From the NCBI GenBank assembly GCA_902621165.1, contig CACNKX010000001.1, positions 149,071-213,070 on the forward strand: a stretch of DNA of 64,000 nucleotides, read 5' to 3'. The translations under genes were made by a program, and so were the position numbers. Below, one piece after another: positions 29,325 through 40,341 of the stretch (position 1 is its first letter; every line of letters starts with the position of its first letter). The stretch comes from an uncultured Alphaproteobacteria bacterium (lineage in GTDB: Bacteria > Pseudomonadota > Alphaproteobacteria > HIMB59 > GCA-002718135). A model generated the notes under the pieces. It saw only the letters and a program-made list of their open reading frames with translations. It had not been told where the DNA came from and searched no databases.

Positions 29325-29870
29325 ATGTCTGGGCTTGAAGTTAATAAAATTTTAGCATCTATTATATTAGCAGTCTTAATTGTTACCCTTATCGGGCATT
29401 TTGGAGATTTAGTCATTGATATTGATCATGATGAGAAAAAAGAAACTGCTTATAAAATAGATGTCCCAGAAGATTCTACTGGTGTAGGAGTAATAGAAAA
29501 AAAAGAAGAGGTAATTGAACCAATTTCTATTTTACTAGCAAGTGCTTCTCTTGATAATGGAGAAAAATTATTCAAGAAATGTGCAACATGCCATAACTAT
29601 GAGAAAGGTAGTGCAAATAAAGTAGGCCCTCACTTATGGAATATTATCAACAGACCAAAAGCAAATGTTGAAGGTTTTGCATACTCAAAAGCTTTAGCTG
29701 AATACGGTGGAGAATGGGGATATGAAGAATTGGCAGAATTTTTATATAAGCCAAAAAAATATATAAAAGGAACAAAAATGAACTTTGCAGGTTTGAAAAA
29801 AGTAAAAGACAGAGCAGACTTAGTTTATTTCCTAAGAGAGCACTCAGATAATCCAGCACCACTCCCATAA
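29325..29870 (+). CDS. membrane-anchored c-type cytochrome (CycM/cytochrome c2-like)
   Basis: N-terminal TM helix, CATCHNY heme motif, GPHLWNIINRPKA; ORF list start 29193 runs into kdsB, ATG 29325 (MSGLEVNKI) preferred. Confidence 0.92.
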   Translation: MSGLEVNKILASIILAVLIVTLIGHFGDLVIDIDHDEKKETAYKIDVPEDSTGVGVIEKKEEVIEPISILLASASLDNGEKLFKKCATCHNYEKGSANKVGPHLWNIINRPKANVEGFAYSKALAEYGGEWGYEELAEFLYKPKKYIKGTKMNFAGLKKVKDRADLVYFLREHSDNPAPLP

Positions 29871-29879
29871 ATTTAAGCA

Positions 29880-30653
29880 ATGATTTTAAACACAGAAGAG
29901 TTTTCAAAATTTGCAAACTCTTTAGCAGATGATGCATCTAAAACTTCGATGCATTATTTTAGAAATAAGATTGAAATAGAAATTAAAGACGATGAAAGTC
30001 CTGTAACTTTAGCAGATAAAGAAACAGAACAAGTATTAAGAGAGAAGATAAGAAAAGAATATCCTAATCATGGAATTTTAGGTGAAGAGTATGATAATGA
30101 AAAAGTAGACTCTGAATTTTTATGGGTATTAGATCCTATAGATGGAACAAGAAGTTATATAGCTGGACATAAAGATTTTGGTAATTTAATTGCATTACTT
30201 CATAACAAAAAACCAGTTTTAGGAATTATTAATTGTCCAGCACACAATGAGCGATGGATAGGAATAAAAAATCAAAAGACAAAATGTAATGGAAAAGATG
30301 TTCAAACTTCCACAATCAAACAAATCAAAGATGCCTATCTTTTTACATCTGGATTATATTTTGATGAGCCTCAAATTAAAAAGGGGTTAGAGTTACTCAA
30401 AGAAAAATCAAGATACTATAGACTTGGTGGTGATTGTTATATGTATGGGATGTTAGCCTCTGGTTTAATTGATATTGTTTTAGAAGATACATTAAAAGTG
30501 CATGACTATATGGCTCTTGTAAATGTGATTGAAGGAGCTGGTGGAATAATTACGGATAAGTTTGGACAAGATATATCACTAGACTCAGATGGCAGTTTAG
30601 TTGCCTCTAGTACAAGCTCTCTTCATGATGAAATAATTGAATTAATAAACTAA
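29880..30653 (+). CDS. inositol monophosphatase family protein (HisN-type histidinol-phosphatase likely)
   Basis: GEEYDNE, WVLDPIDGTRSYIAGHKDFGNLIALL. Confidence 0.88.
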   Translation: MILNTEEFSKFANSLADDASKTSMHYFRNKIEIEIKDDESPVTLADKETEQVLREKIRKEYPNHGILGEEYDNEKVDSEFLWVLDPIDGTRSYIAGHKDFGNLIALLHNKKPVLGIINCPAHNERWIGIKNQKTKCNGKDVQTSTIKQIKDAYLFTSGLYFDEPQIKKGLELLKEKSRYYRLGGDCYMYGMLASGLIDIVLEDTLKVHDYMALVNVIEGAGGIITDKFGQDISLDSDGSLVASSTSSLHDEIIELIN

Positions 30654-30694
30654 AATTTATTTTAATTTCTAATAAATAGACATATATTACAAGT

Positions 30695-32521
30695 ATGAAA
30701 ATACTCACATTGATCTTTACGCTTACTCTAATTTTTCAATTAAAAGCACAAGCAAACACTAATATTTCACATGCAATTGCAATGCATGGTGAACCAAAAT
30801 ACTCAAAAGATTTTGAAAATGTTGAATACATTAATCCAAATTCAATAAAGGGTGGATCAATAGTAAGAAGTGCCATTGGAACCTATGACAGTTTCAATCC
30901 ATTTATTTTAAAAGGTACCTCAGCAGCTGGAATTGGAGGGCTGTATGAGACATTAACAACGGGATCAAGTGATGAAGCATTCACGGAATATGGACTATTA
31001 GCAGAAACGATTGAATGGCCCGAAGATAGATCTTGGGTTTCATTTACATTAAGAAATGAAGCATATTGGCACGATGGAAAAAAAATTACAGCTGATGATG
31101 TTGTGTGGACATTTAATACCTTGATGGAAAAAGGTCACCCATTTTATAAATATTATTATGGTGATGTAAAAGAAGTTATTAAGGAAGAAGAGAATAAAGT
31201 AAGATTTAATTTTACAACAAATACGAATAAAGAATTAGTATTAATTGTTGGCCAATTACCCGTACTACCAAAACATTATTGGGAAAATAAAAATTTTGAA
31301 GAAACATCTTTAGAAGTCCCAATTGGGAGTGGTCCTTATAAAATTAAGTCGTTTGATAGTGGAAGATCAATTACTTACGAACTAGATAAAAATTATTGGG
31401 GTTTTGGTGCATCAATACCAATAAAAATTGGTAAAGATAACTTCGGCACAATTAGATATGATTATTACAAAGACAGAGGTATTGAAAGAGAAGCATTTAA
31501 ATCTGGTGAGATTGATTTCTTCTCTGAAAATTCATCAAAAGAATGGGCAACTGCGTACGATATAAATGCTGTGAATGAAGGTCTAATTAAAAAAGAATTA
31601 ATAAGTCATGAAAATCCTCAAGGTATGCAAGGTTTTGCATTTAATATTAGAAAAGATAAATTTAAAGATAGAAGAGTAAGAAAGGCTCTTTCTTATGCTT
31701 TTGATTTTGAATGGTCTAATAAAAATTTATTCTTTGATGCATATAAAAGAACAGATAGCTTTTTTGAAAATTCAGAACTTGCCTCCTCTGGTCTTCCTTC
31801 AAAAGAAGAATTAAATTATTTAAATCCATATTTTGATGTACTGCCAAAAGAAATATTTACAGAAGAATATACAAATCCAGTCACAGATGGTTCAGGTTAT
31901 ATGAGGATGCAATTGCAAGAAGCGTCAAAACTTTTAGAAGAATCTGGATGGGAATTAGTTGATGGCAAACTTCTACATTCTAGTACAAAAGAACCTTTTG
32001 AATTTGAAATCTTATTACGGTCACCAGCTTTTGAGAGAATAGTTTTTCCATTTAAAGATAATCTTGAAAAATTAGGAATAATTGCTGAGGTAAGAACAAT
32101 CGATAGTGCTCAATATCAAAAAAGAATGGAGACTTTTGATTTTGATATGGTTGTGCAAACATTTGGACAATCATTATCACCAGGTAATGAGCAAAGAAAT
32201 TTTTGGGGTTCTGATGCTGCAGACACTGATGGCTCTAGAAATGTTGTTGGTATTAAAAATTATGCTGTAGATGGATTAATTGAAAGTCTAATTAATGCTG
32301 GTGATAGAGAAGAATTAATTACAATAACCAAAGCTCTTGATCGTGTTCTTCTATGGAATTACTATGTTATTCCTCAATGGCATATTTCATCATATAGAGT
32401 TTTATATTGGGATTTTTTTGATCAACCAAAAATAAAACCGAAATATTCTTTAGGCTTTGATACATGGTGGATTAATCAGAATAAATTTGAAACAATCCAA
32501 TCAAATAGAACATCAAACTAA
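30695..32521 (+). CDS. yejA: peptide ABC transporter substrate-binding protein (YejA-like)
   Basis: Signal peptide, SBP family 5 features (AYWHDGKKITADDVVWTFN), upstream of yejB/E/F homologues. Confidence 0.9.
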   Translation: MKILTLIFTLTLIFQLKAQANTNISHAIAMHGEPKYSKDFENVEYINPNSIKGGSIVRSAIGTYDSFNPFILKGTSAAGIGGLYETLTTGSSDEAFTEYGLLAETIEWPEDRSWVSFTLRNEAYWHDGKKITADDVVWTFNTLMEKGHPFYKYYYGDVKEVIKEEENKVRFNFTTNTNKELVLIVGQLPVLPKHYWENKNFEETSLEVPIGSGPYKIKSFDSGRSITYELDKNYWGFGASIPIKIGKDNFGTIRYDYYKDRGIEREAFKSGEIDFFSENSSKEWATAYDINAVNEGLIKKELISHENPQGMQGFAFNIRKDKFKDRRVRKALSYAFDFEWSNKNLFFDAYKRTDSFFENSELASSGLPSKEELNYLNPYFDVLPKEIFTEEYTNPVTDGSGYMRMQLQEASKLLEESGWELVDGKLLHSSTKEPFEFEILLRSPAFERIVFPFKDNLEKLGIIAEVRTIDSAQYQKRMETFDFDMVVQTFGQSLSPGNEQRNFWGSDAADTDGSRNVVGIKNYAVDGLIESLINAGDREELITITKALDRVLLWNYYVIPQWHISSYRVLYWDFFDQPKIKPKYSLGFDTWWINQNKFETIQSNRTSN

Positions 32522-32560
32522 TTATTAAAGTTTATTAGAAATAATATAAAATAGCACAAT

Positions 32561-33664
32561 ATGGGTGCGTACTTAATAAAAAGACTTCTTTTAATTATTC
32601 CAACTCTTTTTGGGATAATGGTTATAAATTTTGCAGTAATTCAAATTGTTCCGGGTGGCCCAGTAGAACAAATGATTGCACAAATGACTGGAACAGCTGT
32701 TGAATCAACAGCTCGATTTTCTGGCGGTGGTGAAAGTGAAACTTTAGAGTTTAATCGAGATAATTCTACATCAGTTAATGATAGTAAATATAGAGGAGCA
32801 CAAGGTCTCGATCCAGATATTATAAAAGAAATAGAAAAGATGTATGGAATGGACAAACCAGCATATCAACGTTTTATAAAAATGTTAAAAGATTATTTAA
32901 CCTTTGATTTTGGAGAAAGTTTTTTTAGAGATCAAAAAGTTACTTCTATCGTTTTAGATAAAATGCCAGTTTCAATATCACTTGGTTTATGGACAACTTT
33001 ATTAGTATATTTAATATCTATTCCTCTCGGTATAAGAAAAGCGATAAAGGATGGATCAAAGTTTGATATAGTATCAAGTTCAATTGTAACAATTGGTTAT
33101 GCAATTCCAAATTTTTTATTTGCTGTAATACTAATAGTATTTTTTGCAGGAGGAAGATTTTACGATATTTTTCCTCTAAGAGGTTTATTTTCTGAAAATT
33201 TTGATGAGTTAAAGTTATTTCAAAAAATAGTAGATTACTTCTGGCATTTAGCACTACCTTTAACTGCGATGCTGGTAAGCGGGTTTGCTGGCTTGACTTT
33301 TTTAACAAAAAATTCATTTCTTGATCAAGTAAATCAACAATATGTAATTACAGCACGGTCTAAAGGTTTAACTGAAAGAAAGGTTCTTTATGGTCATGTG
33401 TTTAGAAATGCAATGTTAATAGTAATTGCTGGTTTTCCATCAGCATTTATTGGAATTCTTTTTTCAAGTTCTCTGTTCATAGAGGTTATTTTTTCTTTAG
33501 ATGGTTTAGGTTTACTAGGATACGAGGCTGCTCTGACTAGAGATTACCCAGTTATATTTGCAACACTTTATTTTTTCTCATTACTCGGATTGGTTATGGG
33601 AATAATTGGTGATTTTATGTACTCAATTATTGATCCACGTATAGATTTTGAATCAAGACAATGA
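32561..33664 (+). CDS. yejB: peptide ABC transporter permease (YejB-like)
   Basis: MGAYLIKRLLLIIPTLFGIMVINFAVIQIVPGGPVEQM. Confidence 0.92.
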   Translation: MGAYLIKRLLLIIPTLFGIMVINFAVIQIVPGGPVEQMIAQMTGTAVESTARFSGGGESETLEFNRDNSTSVNDSKYRGAQGLDPDIIKEIEKMYGMDKPAYQRFIKMLKDYLTFDFGESFFRDQKVTSIVLDKMPVSISLGLWTTLLVYLISIPLGIRKAIKDGSKFDIVSSSIVTIGYAIPNFLFAVILIVFFAGGRFYDIFPLRGLFSENFDELKLFQKIVDYFWHLALPLTAMLVSGFAGLTFLTKNSFLDQVNQQYVITARSKGLTERKVLYGHVFRNAMLIVIAGFPSAFIGILFSSSLFIEVIFSLDGLGLLGYEAALTRDYPVIFATLYFFSLLGLVMGIIGDFMYSIIDPRIDFESRQ

Positions 33665-34689
33665 AGAAATTATCAAAATTAAATCAAAGAAGACTGAATA
33701 ATTTTAAGAACAATAAAAGAGGTTATTATTCTTTTTGGATATTCAGTTTTTTGTTTATTATATCTTTATTTGCTAATTTTATTGCAAATGAAAAACCCTT
33801 ATTAGTAAAATATAACTCAAACTTTTATTATCCAATATTTTCTTTCTATTCAGAAACAACATTTGGAGGAGATTTTGAAACAGAGGCAGATTATAAAGAT
33901 CCATATGTTAAAAACTTAATTGAGGAAAATGGTTGGATGATTATGCCTATAATTCCATATTCATATAATACTATAATAAGAGATTTATCAGCTCCAGCTC
34001 CTTCACCACCTTCGAATAAAAATTGGCTTGGTACTGATGATCAAGCAAGAGATGTACTATCAAGATTAATTTATGGTTTCCGAATATCCGTATTATTTGG
34101 ATTTACTTTAACATTTTTTTCGATGATTATAGGAGTATCTGCAGGAGCAATACAGGGTTATTTTGGTGGAAAGACTGATTTATTCTTCCAAAGATTCATG
34201 GAAGTCTGGTCAGCCATTCCAACTTTGTATGTCTTAATAATTTTGGCTAGTGTAATTCAACCAAATTTTTGCTGGCTTTTAATTATCTTATTACTTTTTA
34301 GTTGGATGGGTTATGTTGGTGTAGTTCGTGCAGAATTTTTAAGAGCAAGGAATTTTGACTATATAAGAGCTGCAAAAGCACTAGGTGTTTCAAACATAAG
34401 AATAATGATTAGGCACATGTTACCTAATGCTACTATTGCTACTGTTACTTTTCTTCCATTCAGTTTAAGCGCTTCTGTAACTGCATTATCAGGTCTTGAT
34501 TTTTTAGGTTTTGGCTTACCGCCAGGGTCAGCATCATTGGGAGAAATGGTAAATCAAGGAAGAAATAATTTACAAGCTCCATGGCTTGGAATTACAAGTT
34601 TTTTAACCTTAGGTTTGATGTTAGGTCTTTTAGTTTTTGTAGGTGAGGCAATTAGAGACTCTTTAGACCCCAGAAAGACTTTTAATTAA
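33661..34689 (+). CDS. yejE: peptide ABC transporter permease (YejE-like)
   Basis: NWLGTDDQARDVLSRLIYGFRISVLFG; ARNFDYIRAAKALGVS. Confidence 0.92.
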   Translation: MKKLSKLNQRRLNNFKNNKRGYYSFWIFSFLFIISLFANFIANEKPLLVKYNSNFYYPIFSFYSETTFGGDFETEADYKDPYVKNLIEENGWMIMPIIPYSYNTIIRDLSAPAPSPPSNKNWLGTDDQARDVLSRLIYGFRISVLFGFTLTFFSMIIGVSAGAIQGYFGGKTDLFFQRFMEVWSAIPTLYVLIILASVIQPNFCWLLIILLLFSWMGYVGVVRAEFLRARNFDYIRAAKALGVSNIRIMIRHMLPNATIATVTFLPFSLSASVTALSGLDFLGFGLPPGSASLGEMVNQGRNNLQAPWLGITSFLTLGLMLGLLVFVGEAIRDSLDPRKTFN

Positions 34690-34690
34690 A

Positions 34691-36268
34691 ATGGATAAAA
34701 TAGTTTCAATACAAAATCTTACAATTGAATTTAATAGAAAAATTGAAGTAGTAAAAAATATAAATCTAGATGTTATAAAAGGAAAAACTACCGCTATTGT
34801 TGGTGAATCAGGTTCAGGCAAAACTTTATCTGCACTAAGTATTTTAAAGCTACTTCCTAATGGTGCTGAAATAAAAAATGGTAATATATTTTTTAATAAT
34901 GTTAATTTATTGAAATTGAATGAAAGTGAAATACAAAAAATAAGAGGAAATAAAATTTCTACAATTTTTCAAGAACCCATGACAAGTTTAAATCCCTTGC
35001 ACACAATTAACAAACAAATTGAAGAGATCATTACTACCCACAATGTAATTACCAAGAATGAAGCTAAGATAAAAACTATAAATTTATTAAAAGAAGTGGG
35101 TTTAGATAACATTGCAATGAGACCAAAAATATATCCTTATGAATTATCAGGTGGACAGAGACAAAGAGCTATGATCGCAATGAGTATTGCTAATAACCCA
35201 GAAGTTCTTATTGCTGATGAGCCGACAACTGCATTAGATGTTACGATTCAACTACAAATTTTAGAACTGCTAAAAAATATACAATCAAGACTGGGTATGT
35301 CTCTAGTTTTTATAAGTCATGATTTATCAGTAGTAAAAAAATTATCAGATTATATTTATGTAATGAAAAATGGTAAAATTGTAGAATTTGGTACAAATGA
35401 TGAAATATTTAATAATCCAAAAAATGAGTATACAAGAGAATTAGTTTCTTATCAGAGTAATATTAAAGAGAGCAAAAATTTTGATTCAGATTCTATCTTA
35501 AAAGTTGAGGATTTAGATGTATGGTACCCAATTAAAAAAGGTCTTCTAAAAAGAACTATTGACTATGTAAAAGCAATTAAAAATGTCAGTTTTGATTTAA
35601 AAATTGGTGAAAGTATTGGTATCGTTGGAGAGTCAGGTTCAGGAAAAACATCTCTTATTTTAGCAATTTTAAATTTAATAGAATCAAAAGGAAAAATAAA
35701 AATAAATAAAAAAGATCTTAATCAATTGAATAAAAAGGAAATGCTAAATTTAAGAAAGGAAATACAGATTGTCTTTCAAGATCCATTTTCATCATTAAGT
35801 CCAAGAATGAACATAGAGGATATTATTTCTGAAGGTTTGTTAATTCATTATCCAAGTATAAGTAAAAAGGAAAAAGAAGAAAAAATAAAAAATATATTAG
35901 ATAAAGTTGGATTAGAGTATAAAAATACAATTGAAAAATACCCTCATGAATTTTCAGGAGGTCAACGTCAAAGAATTGCAATTGCAAGAGCTCTAATTTT
36001 AGAACCAAAAATTTTAATATTAGATGAACCTACTTCAGCTTTAGATGTAACAATACAAAATCAAATAATAAATCTTTTAAATAAACTACAAAAACAACTT
36101 CAGCTTAGCTACATATTTATTAGTCATGATATGACAGTCATCAAAGCAATATCGGACAGAATAATTGTATTAAAAGATGGTTTAATTGTAGAAGAAAATA
36201 CTAGTAGTAATTTATTTAGTACTCCTAAATCAGAGTATACTAAAAAACTTATTTCTTCTGTTGTATAG
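34691..36268 (+). CDS. yejF: peptide ABC transporter double ATPase (YejF-like)
   Basis: Two Walker A motifs (GESGSGKT twice), two LSGGQRQR/FSGGQRQR signatures. Confidence 0.94.
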   Translation: MDKIVSIQNLTIEFNRKIEVVKNINLDVIKGKTTAIVGESGSGKTLSALSILKLLPNGAEIKNGNIFFNNVNLLKLNESEIQKIRGNKISTIFQEPMTSLNPLHTINKQIEEIITTHNVITKNEAKIKTINLLKEVGLDNIAMRPKIYPYELSGGQRQRAMIAMSIANNPEVLIADEPTTALDVTIQLQILELLKNIQSRLGMSLVFISHDLSVVKKLSDYIYVMKNGKIVEFGTNDEIFNNPKNEYTRELVSYQSNIKESKNFDSDSILKVEDLDVWYPIKKGLLKRTIDYVKAIKNVSFDLKIGESIGIVGESGSGKTSLILAILNLIESKGKIKINKKDLNQLNKKEMLNLRKEIQIVFQDPFSSLSPRMNIEDIISEGLLIHYPSISKKEKEEKIKNILDKVGLEYKNTIEKYPHEFSGGQRQRIAIARALILEPKILILDEPTSALDVTIQNQIINLLNKLQKQLQLSYIFISHDMTVIKAISDRIIVLKDGLIVEENTSSNLFSTPKSEYTKKLISSVV

Positions 36269-38248
36269 ATGAATCCAATAGAGCCATCAGAAAATAAAAT
36301 AAAAGAATTAATATCATTATTTGATAAAAAAAAATTTGATCAACTTTTGAAATTATCAAATGAACTAATAGATGAATTTCCTAACTCTATTCTTATTCAA
36401 AATATACAAGGCGTAGTACACACAGAACTTAAAAATTATAAATTAGCAAAAAATTTATTTATCAAAGTAGTTAATCTAAGCCCAAATTATACTGATGGTC
36501 ATTATAACTTAGCTAATGTTTACAACAAATTAGATAAAAAAGAGAAAGCAATAGAAAGTTATAATAAGGTTATAGAACTAGACATTAATTATTTTAAAGC
36601 TCATAATAATCTAGGAAATATATATAGAAAGAAAGGTTTAAATAAGAGGGCTATTGAATGTTATTTATCAACTTTAGAAATCAATTCAAATTATAAAGTA
36701 GCATATTACAACTTAGCAGGGGTACTTCAGTTTTACATATTAGATGAAGAGAATAAAAATATTAATAAATATCTTTTACATCTTTTAAAAGAAAAAATTA
36801 TTGTTAGACCAAATTCTATTGCTCCTAATATTTTAAATGGTTTATTTTTAAATACAGATCTGAAGAATAACTTATCTTTAATTAAGGATAAAATAACTAA
36901 TGAAGATTTTAATTATGTTTTAGAAAATTTACAAAAGAACTCTCTTCTAATGCAATTTATGAAAGTTTGTCCTATTCCTGATTATTATATCGAAAAAAAA
37001 TTTGTTAAGATAAGAAAAGAAATTTTAAACCAAACATACAAATTAAATATTGATAAAAATCACATTAATTTTTTAATTTCTTTATCTATGCAATGTTTTC
37101 TTAATGAATACATATATGACCAATCAAAAGATGAGATAGAAAAAATAAAAAAAATTGATGAAAGAATTAAAAACAATTTAAAAGAAAATAAAAAAATTAG
37201 TGATTTAGAAATATTATGCCTATCATGTTATGAGCCTTTAAATAATTTCAGTTGGTCTAATAAAATTGAATTTTCAGATAAATTAAAAGAAATATTTGAA
37301 TTACAAATCAAAAATAAAAAAATTGAAATTCAAATATCTAAATCAATAAAGTCAATTTCAAAAGTAGAAGATCAGGTTTCTATTAAGGTAAAAAAACAAT
37401 ATGAAGAAAATCCCTATCCTAGATGGGAAAATCTTGGATTAAGTATTGAGCCTAGAAAAATTAAAGATGTAATAAATGATAGCAATTTGAACTTAAATTT
37501 AAAAAACATAACAAACTCTGAAAATCCTGAAATTCTAATTGCAGGTTGTGGAACTGGCCAGCATGTCCTTACAACCGCTTCAAAATATAAAAATTCAAAA
37601 GTACTTGCATTGGATTTAAGTTTTAAAAGTTTATCTTATGCAAAAAGAAAAGCGAATGAACTTAATATTAATAATATTGATTTTATTCAAGGTGATATAC
37701 TAGATTTAGAATCAATAGGTAGAAAGTTTGATGTAATTGAATCAGTCGGTGTTCTTCATCATATGGACAATCCATTTAAAGGATGGAAAATATTAACGTC
37801 ATGTTTGAATGATGATTCTTTAATGCTTATTGGATTATATAGTGAAAAAGCTAGACAGCATATAACACAAATTAAAAATAAAATTAATAAACTTAAACTT
37901 CAATCTAATTATAAAAACATCATTAAATTTAGAAAAGATTTAATTGAGAACAATAAAGATCAATGGAATCTTATTAAACGAAGCCCTGATTTTTATACAG
38001 TTAGTGGAGTAAGAGATTTATTATTTCATGCTCAAGAACATCAGTTTACAATAAGTAAAATAAAAAAACATTTAGATAAATTAGGTTTAATCTTTCTAGG
38101 ATTTGAAGATCAATTGGTCAAAGAAAATTTTAAAGATAATGATACTAATAAAGATGATTTATTTGATCTTGATGAGTGGGAAGAATACGAAAAATTTAAT
38201 CCTAGAATCTTTGCAGGAATGTATCAGTTTTGGTGTAAAAAAAATTGA
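36269..38248 (+). CDS. TPR-repeat protein with C-terminal SAM-dependent methyltransferase domain
   Basis: TPR units (GHYNLANVYNKLDKKEKAIESYNKVIELD), YEENPYPRW, ILIAGCGTGQHVLTTAS. Confidence 0.9.
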   Translation: MNPIEPSENKIKELISLFDKKKFDQLLKLSNELIDEFPNSILIQNIQGVVHTELKNYKLAKNLFIKVVNLSPNYTDGHYNLANVYNKLDKKEKAIESYNKVIELDINYFKAHNNLGNIYRKKGLNKRAIECYLSTLEINSNYKVAYYNLAGVLQFYILDEENKNINKYLLHLLKEKIIVRPNSIAPNILNGLFLNTDLKNNLSLIKDKITNEDFNYVLENLQKNSLLMQFMKVCPIPDYYIEKKFVKIRKEILNQTYKLNIDKNHINFLISLSMQCFLNEYIYDQSKDEIEKIKKIDERIKNNLKENKKISDLEILCLSCYEPLNNFSWSNKIEFSDKLKEIFELQIKNKKIEIQISKSIKSISKVEDQVSIKVKKQYEENPYPRWENLGLSIEPRKIKDVINDSNLNLNLKNITNSENPEILIAGCGTGQHVLTTASKYKNSKVLALDLSFKSLSYAKRKANELNINNIDFIQGDILDLESIGRKFDVIESVGVLHHMDNPFKGWKILTSCLNDDSLMLIGLYSEKARQHITQIKNKINKLKLQSNYKNIIKFRKDLIENNKDQWNLIKRSPDFYTVSGVRDLLFHAQEHQFTISKIKKHLDKLGLIFLGFEDQLVKENFKDNDTNKDDLFDLDEWEEYEKFNPRIFAGMYQFWCKKN

Positions 38249-38262
38249 TTTTAAATATTAGA

Positions 38263-38352
38263 TGGCGGAGAGAGAGGGATTCGAACCCTCGGTAGTATTG
38301 CTACTACACACGCTTTCCAAGCGTGCTGATTAAACCGCTCTCACATCTCTCC
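38263..38352 (-). tRNA. tRNA-Ser (anticodon GGA)
   Basis: Minus strand GGAGAGAUG...GCACGCUUGGAAAGCGUG...GGUUCGAAUCCCUCUCUCUCCGCCA; long variable arm; encoded CCA. Confidence 0.95.
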
Positions 38353-38354
38353 AA

Positions 38355-40298
38355 TTATTTTTCATAAACAAATTTATAAAAATCGAATTTTGATCCTATA
38401 TATTCTGAGCCACTTATAGATAAATGCTCGTTATCTCTATAAATATATTTATCGTCAATATAAACTTTACATACTTCTTTAGTGCATAAAATCTCATCCA
38501 TTAATACTTTTTTATAATTATTTAATTTTAAAATGAATTCTTTACCTTTTAAGAATCTAGGCTCAATATCAATTTTTTTAAAATTACATTTATTTGGATT
38601 ACTATTAAATATTGTTCTCTTCTTTAAACATTTGTGTACGTTTAAATTTATAGGTGAAGGAATAGAGGAAACAATTATGGGCTCAATATTATTTTTTTCT
38701 AATTCAGAAAGTGTTAAAATTAGTTTTTCTCTTAGTGAGTTATAATCCAAAAAAATATCTCCATTTTTATTTGAATAAAATTTAGATTTTAATAAATATT
38801 TTTCAAAAGCCCCACTTAAAACAACGTATTTTATACTTTTTGTCTTATTTATATAATTAATAACATCTTGATTAAAATTGATACAATCATTACCCCATTT
38901 TTTTTCTTGAGGTGAATCATAAGTTTTAGGTGCAACATTTAATATTGGCAAACACGTATTTTTTGTCAGTTGAACTAATTTTACATTTTTATTTGATTTT
39001 ATAAATGATTTAACTAAATGCATTGCATGTGAGTCACCCCAGATAACTACTTCTGGTTTTGAGCTATTTGAACACTTATTATCTATTACACCATGAATAC
39101 AAATTTCATCAAAACCAATACTAGGGGCCATTTTTTGTTCTAATTCTTTAATAGTCAAATTATTAGATATTTTTCGATTCTGTTGAGTATCTGTCATTAA
39201 AAAAAATAATGAGTAGGTAATAAAAATAGTCATAAAAAACGAGACAGATTTGAGAAAATAAGGTTTAATTTTTTTAAAGAATTTATCGTCTCTAAAAGGT
39301 TTTTCTATGTACTGCCAAGAAAAAAATGAGATTATGAAAGTAAATACTAAAAGTATTAACTTTGTTAATAAATTATTGTTTTCTATCCATCTAAATTCCC
39401 AAAATATCAATATCGGATAGTGCCATAAATATAAACTATAACTTATTAAGCCAATAAATACTAACCATTTAAAAGATAAAAGCTTTCCAATAAATGTATT
39501 CTTGTTTGAAAATAATATTACTAAAACGGTCCCCAAAGTAGGTAATAATGTTATTAAATGAGGATATTTAATATTATTTTTTATAAAAAAAATAGAAATT
39601 AAAATTACAATAATGCCTAGAAATGAAAAAAATTCATTAGTTAATTTGTTAAAATTAAATTTCTTTTCTAAAAAAAATGCTGATAATACTCCCAAGAAAA
39701 TCTCCCAAACTCTTGAAAATGTAAAATAGAAATTTGCTCCTCTATAAGTTTCACCAACATAAAGTGCTATAAAAAATGAAGATATGGCAATAAATAATAT
39801 TAAAACTTCGACATAATATTTTAAAAATCTAAATATAATAATTAAAAATATTGGAAAGATTAAATAAAATTGTTCTTCAATACTTAAACTCCATGTGTGT
39901 AGTAATGGATTATTTTGAGCAATATCTGCAAAGTAATGTTGGTGATTGAATATAAAAAAAAAATTTGAAATAAAAAATAAAGAATAAATTATTGTTTTAA
40001 TATAATTTTTGAAATTAATAATATCCATCCATAAGAAAGCAAAAGGAAGTGAAAATAATATTACTGCAAATAATGCTGGTAGAATTCTTCTAGCTCTTCT
40101 AAGATAAAATTCTTTCAAAGAAAAATTGTTATCTTTAATTTTATTTAATATGATAGATGTAATTAAATATCCACTTATTACGAAAAAAATATCTACACCA
40201 ATGTATCCACCTGAGAAAGTTTTAAACCCTGCATGATATAAAATTACAGGAATAATTGATATTCCTCTTAAACCATCTATTTCACTTCTGTATTTCAT
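38355..40298 (-). CDS. OafA/YrhL-type acyltransferase with C-terminal SGNH domain
   Basis: YRSEIDGLRGISIIPVILYHAG, GGYIGVDIFFVISGYLIT, YLRRARRILPALF, VVIWGDSHAMHL. Confidence 0.94.
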   Translation of the reverse strand: MKYRSEIDGLRGISIIPVILYHAGFKTFSGGYIGVDIFFVISGYLITSIILNKIKDNNFSLKEFYLRRARRILPALFAVILFSLPFAFLWMDIINFKNYIKTIIYSLFFISNFFFIFNHQHYFADIAQNNPLLHTWSLSIEEQFYLIFPIFLIIIFRFLKYYVEVLILFIAISSFFIALYVGETYRGANFYFTFSRVWEIFLGVLSAFFLEKKFNFNKLTNEFFSFLGIIVILISIFFIKNNIKYPHLITLLPTLGTVLVILFSNKNTFIGKLLSFKWLVFIGLISYSLYLWHYPILIFWEFRWIENNNLLTKLILLVFTFIISFFSWQYIEKPFRDDKFFKKIKPYFLKSVSFFMTIFITYSLFFLMTDTQQNRKISNNLTIKELEQKMAPSIGFDEICIHGVIDNKCSNSSKPEVVIWGDSHAMHLVKSFIKSNKNVKLVQLTKNTCLPILNVAPKTYDSPQEKKWGNDCINFNQDVINYINKTKSIKYVVLSGAFEKYLLKSKFYSNKNGDIFLDYNSLREKLILTLSELEKNNIEPIIVSSIPSPINLNVHKCLKKRTIFNSNPNKCNFKKIDIEPRFLKGKEFILKLNNYKKVLMDEILCTKEVCKVYIDDKYIYRDNEHLSISGSEYIGSKFDFYKFVYEK

Positions 40299-40341
40299 AT
40301 TATGATAAAATAAATTTATGAATTCTTTTTATTAAACAATC

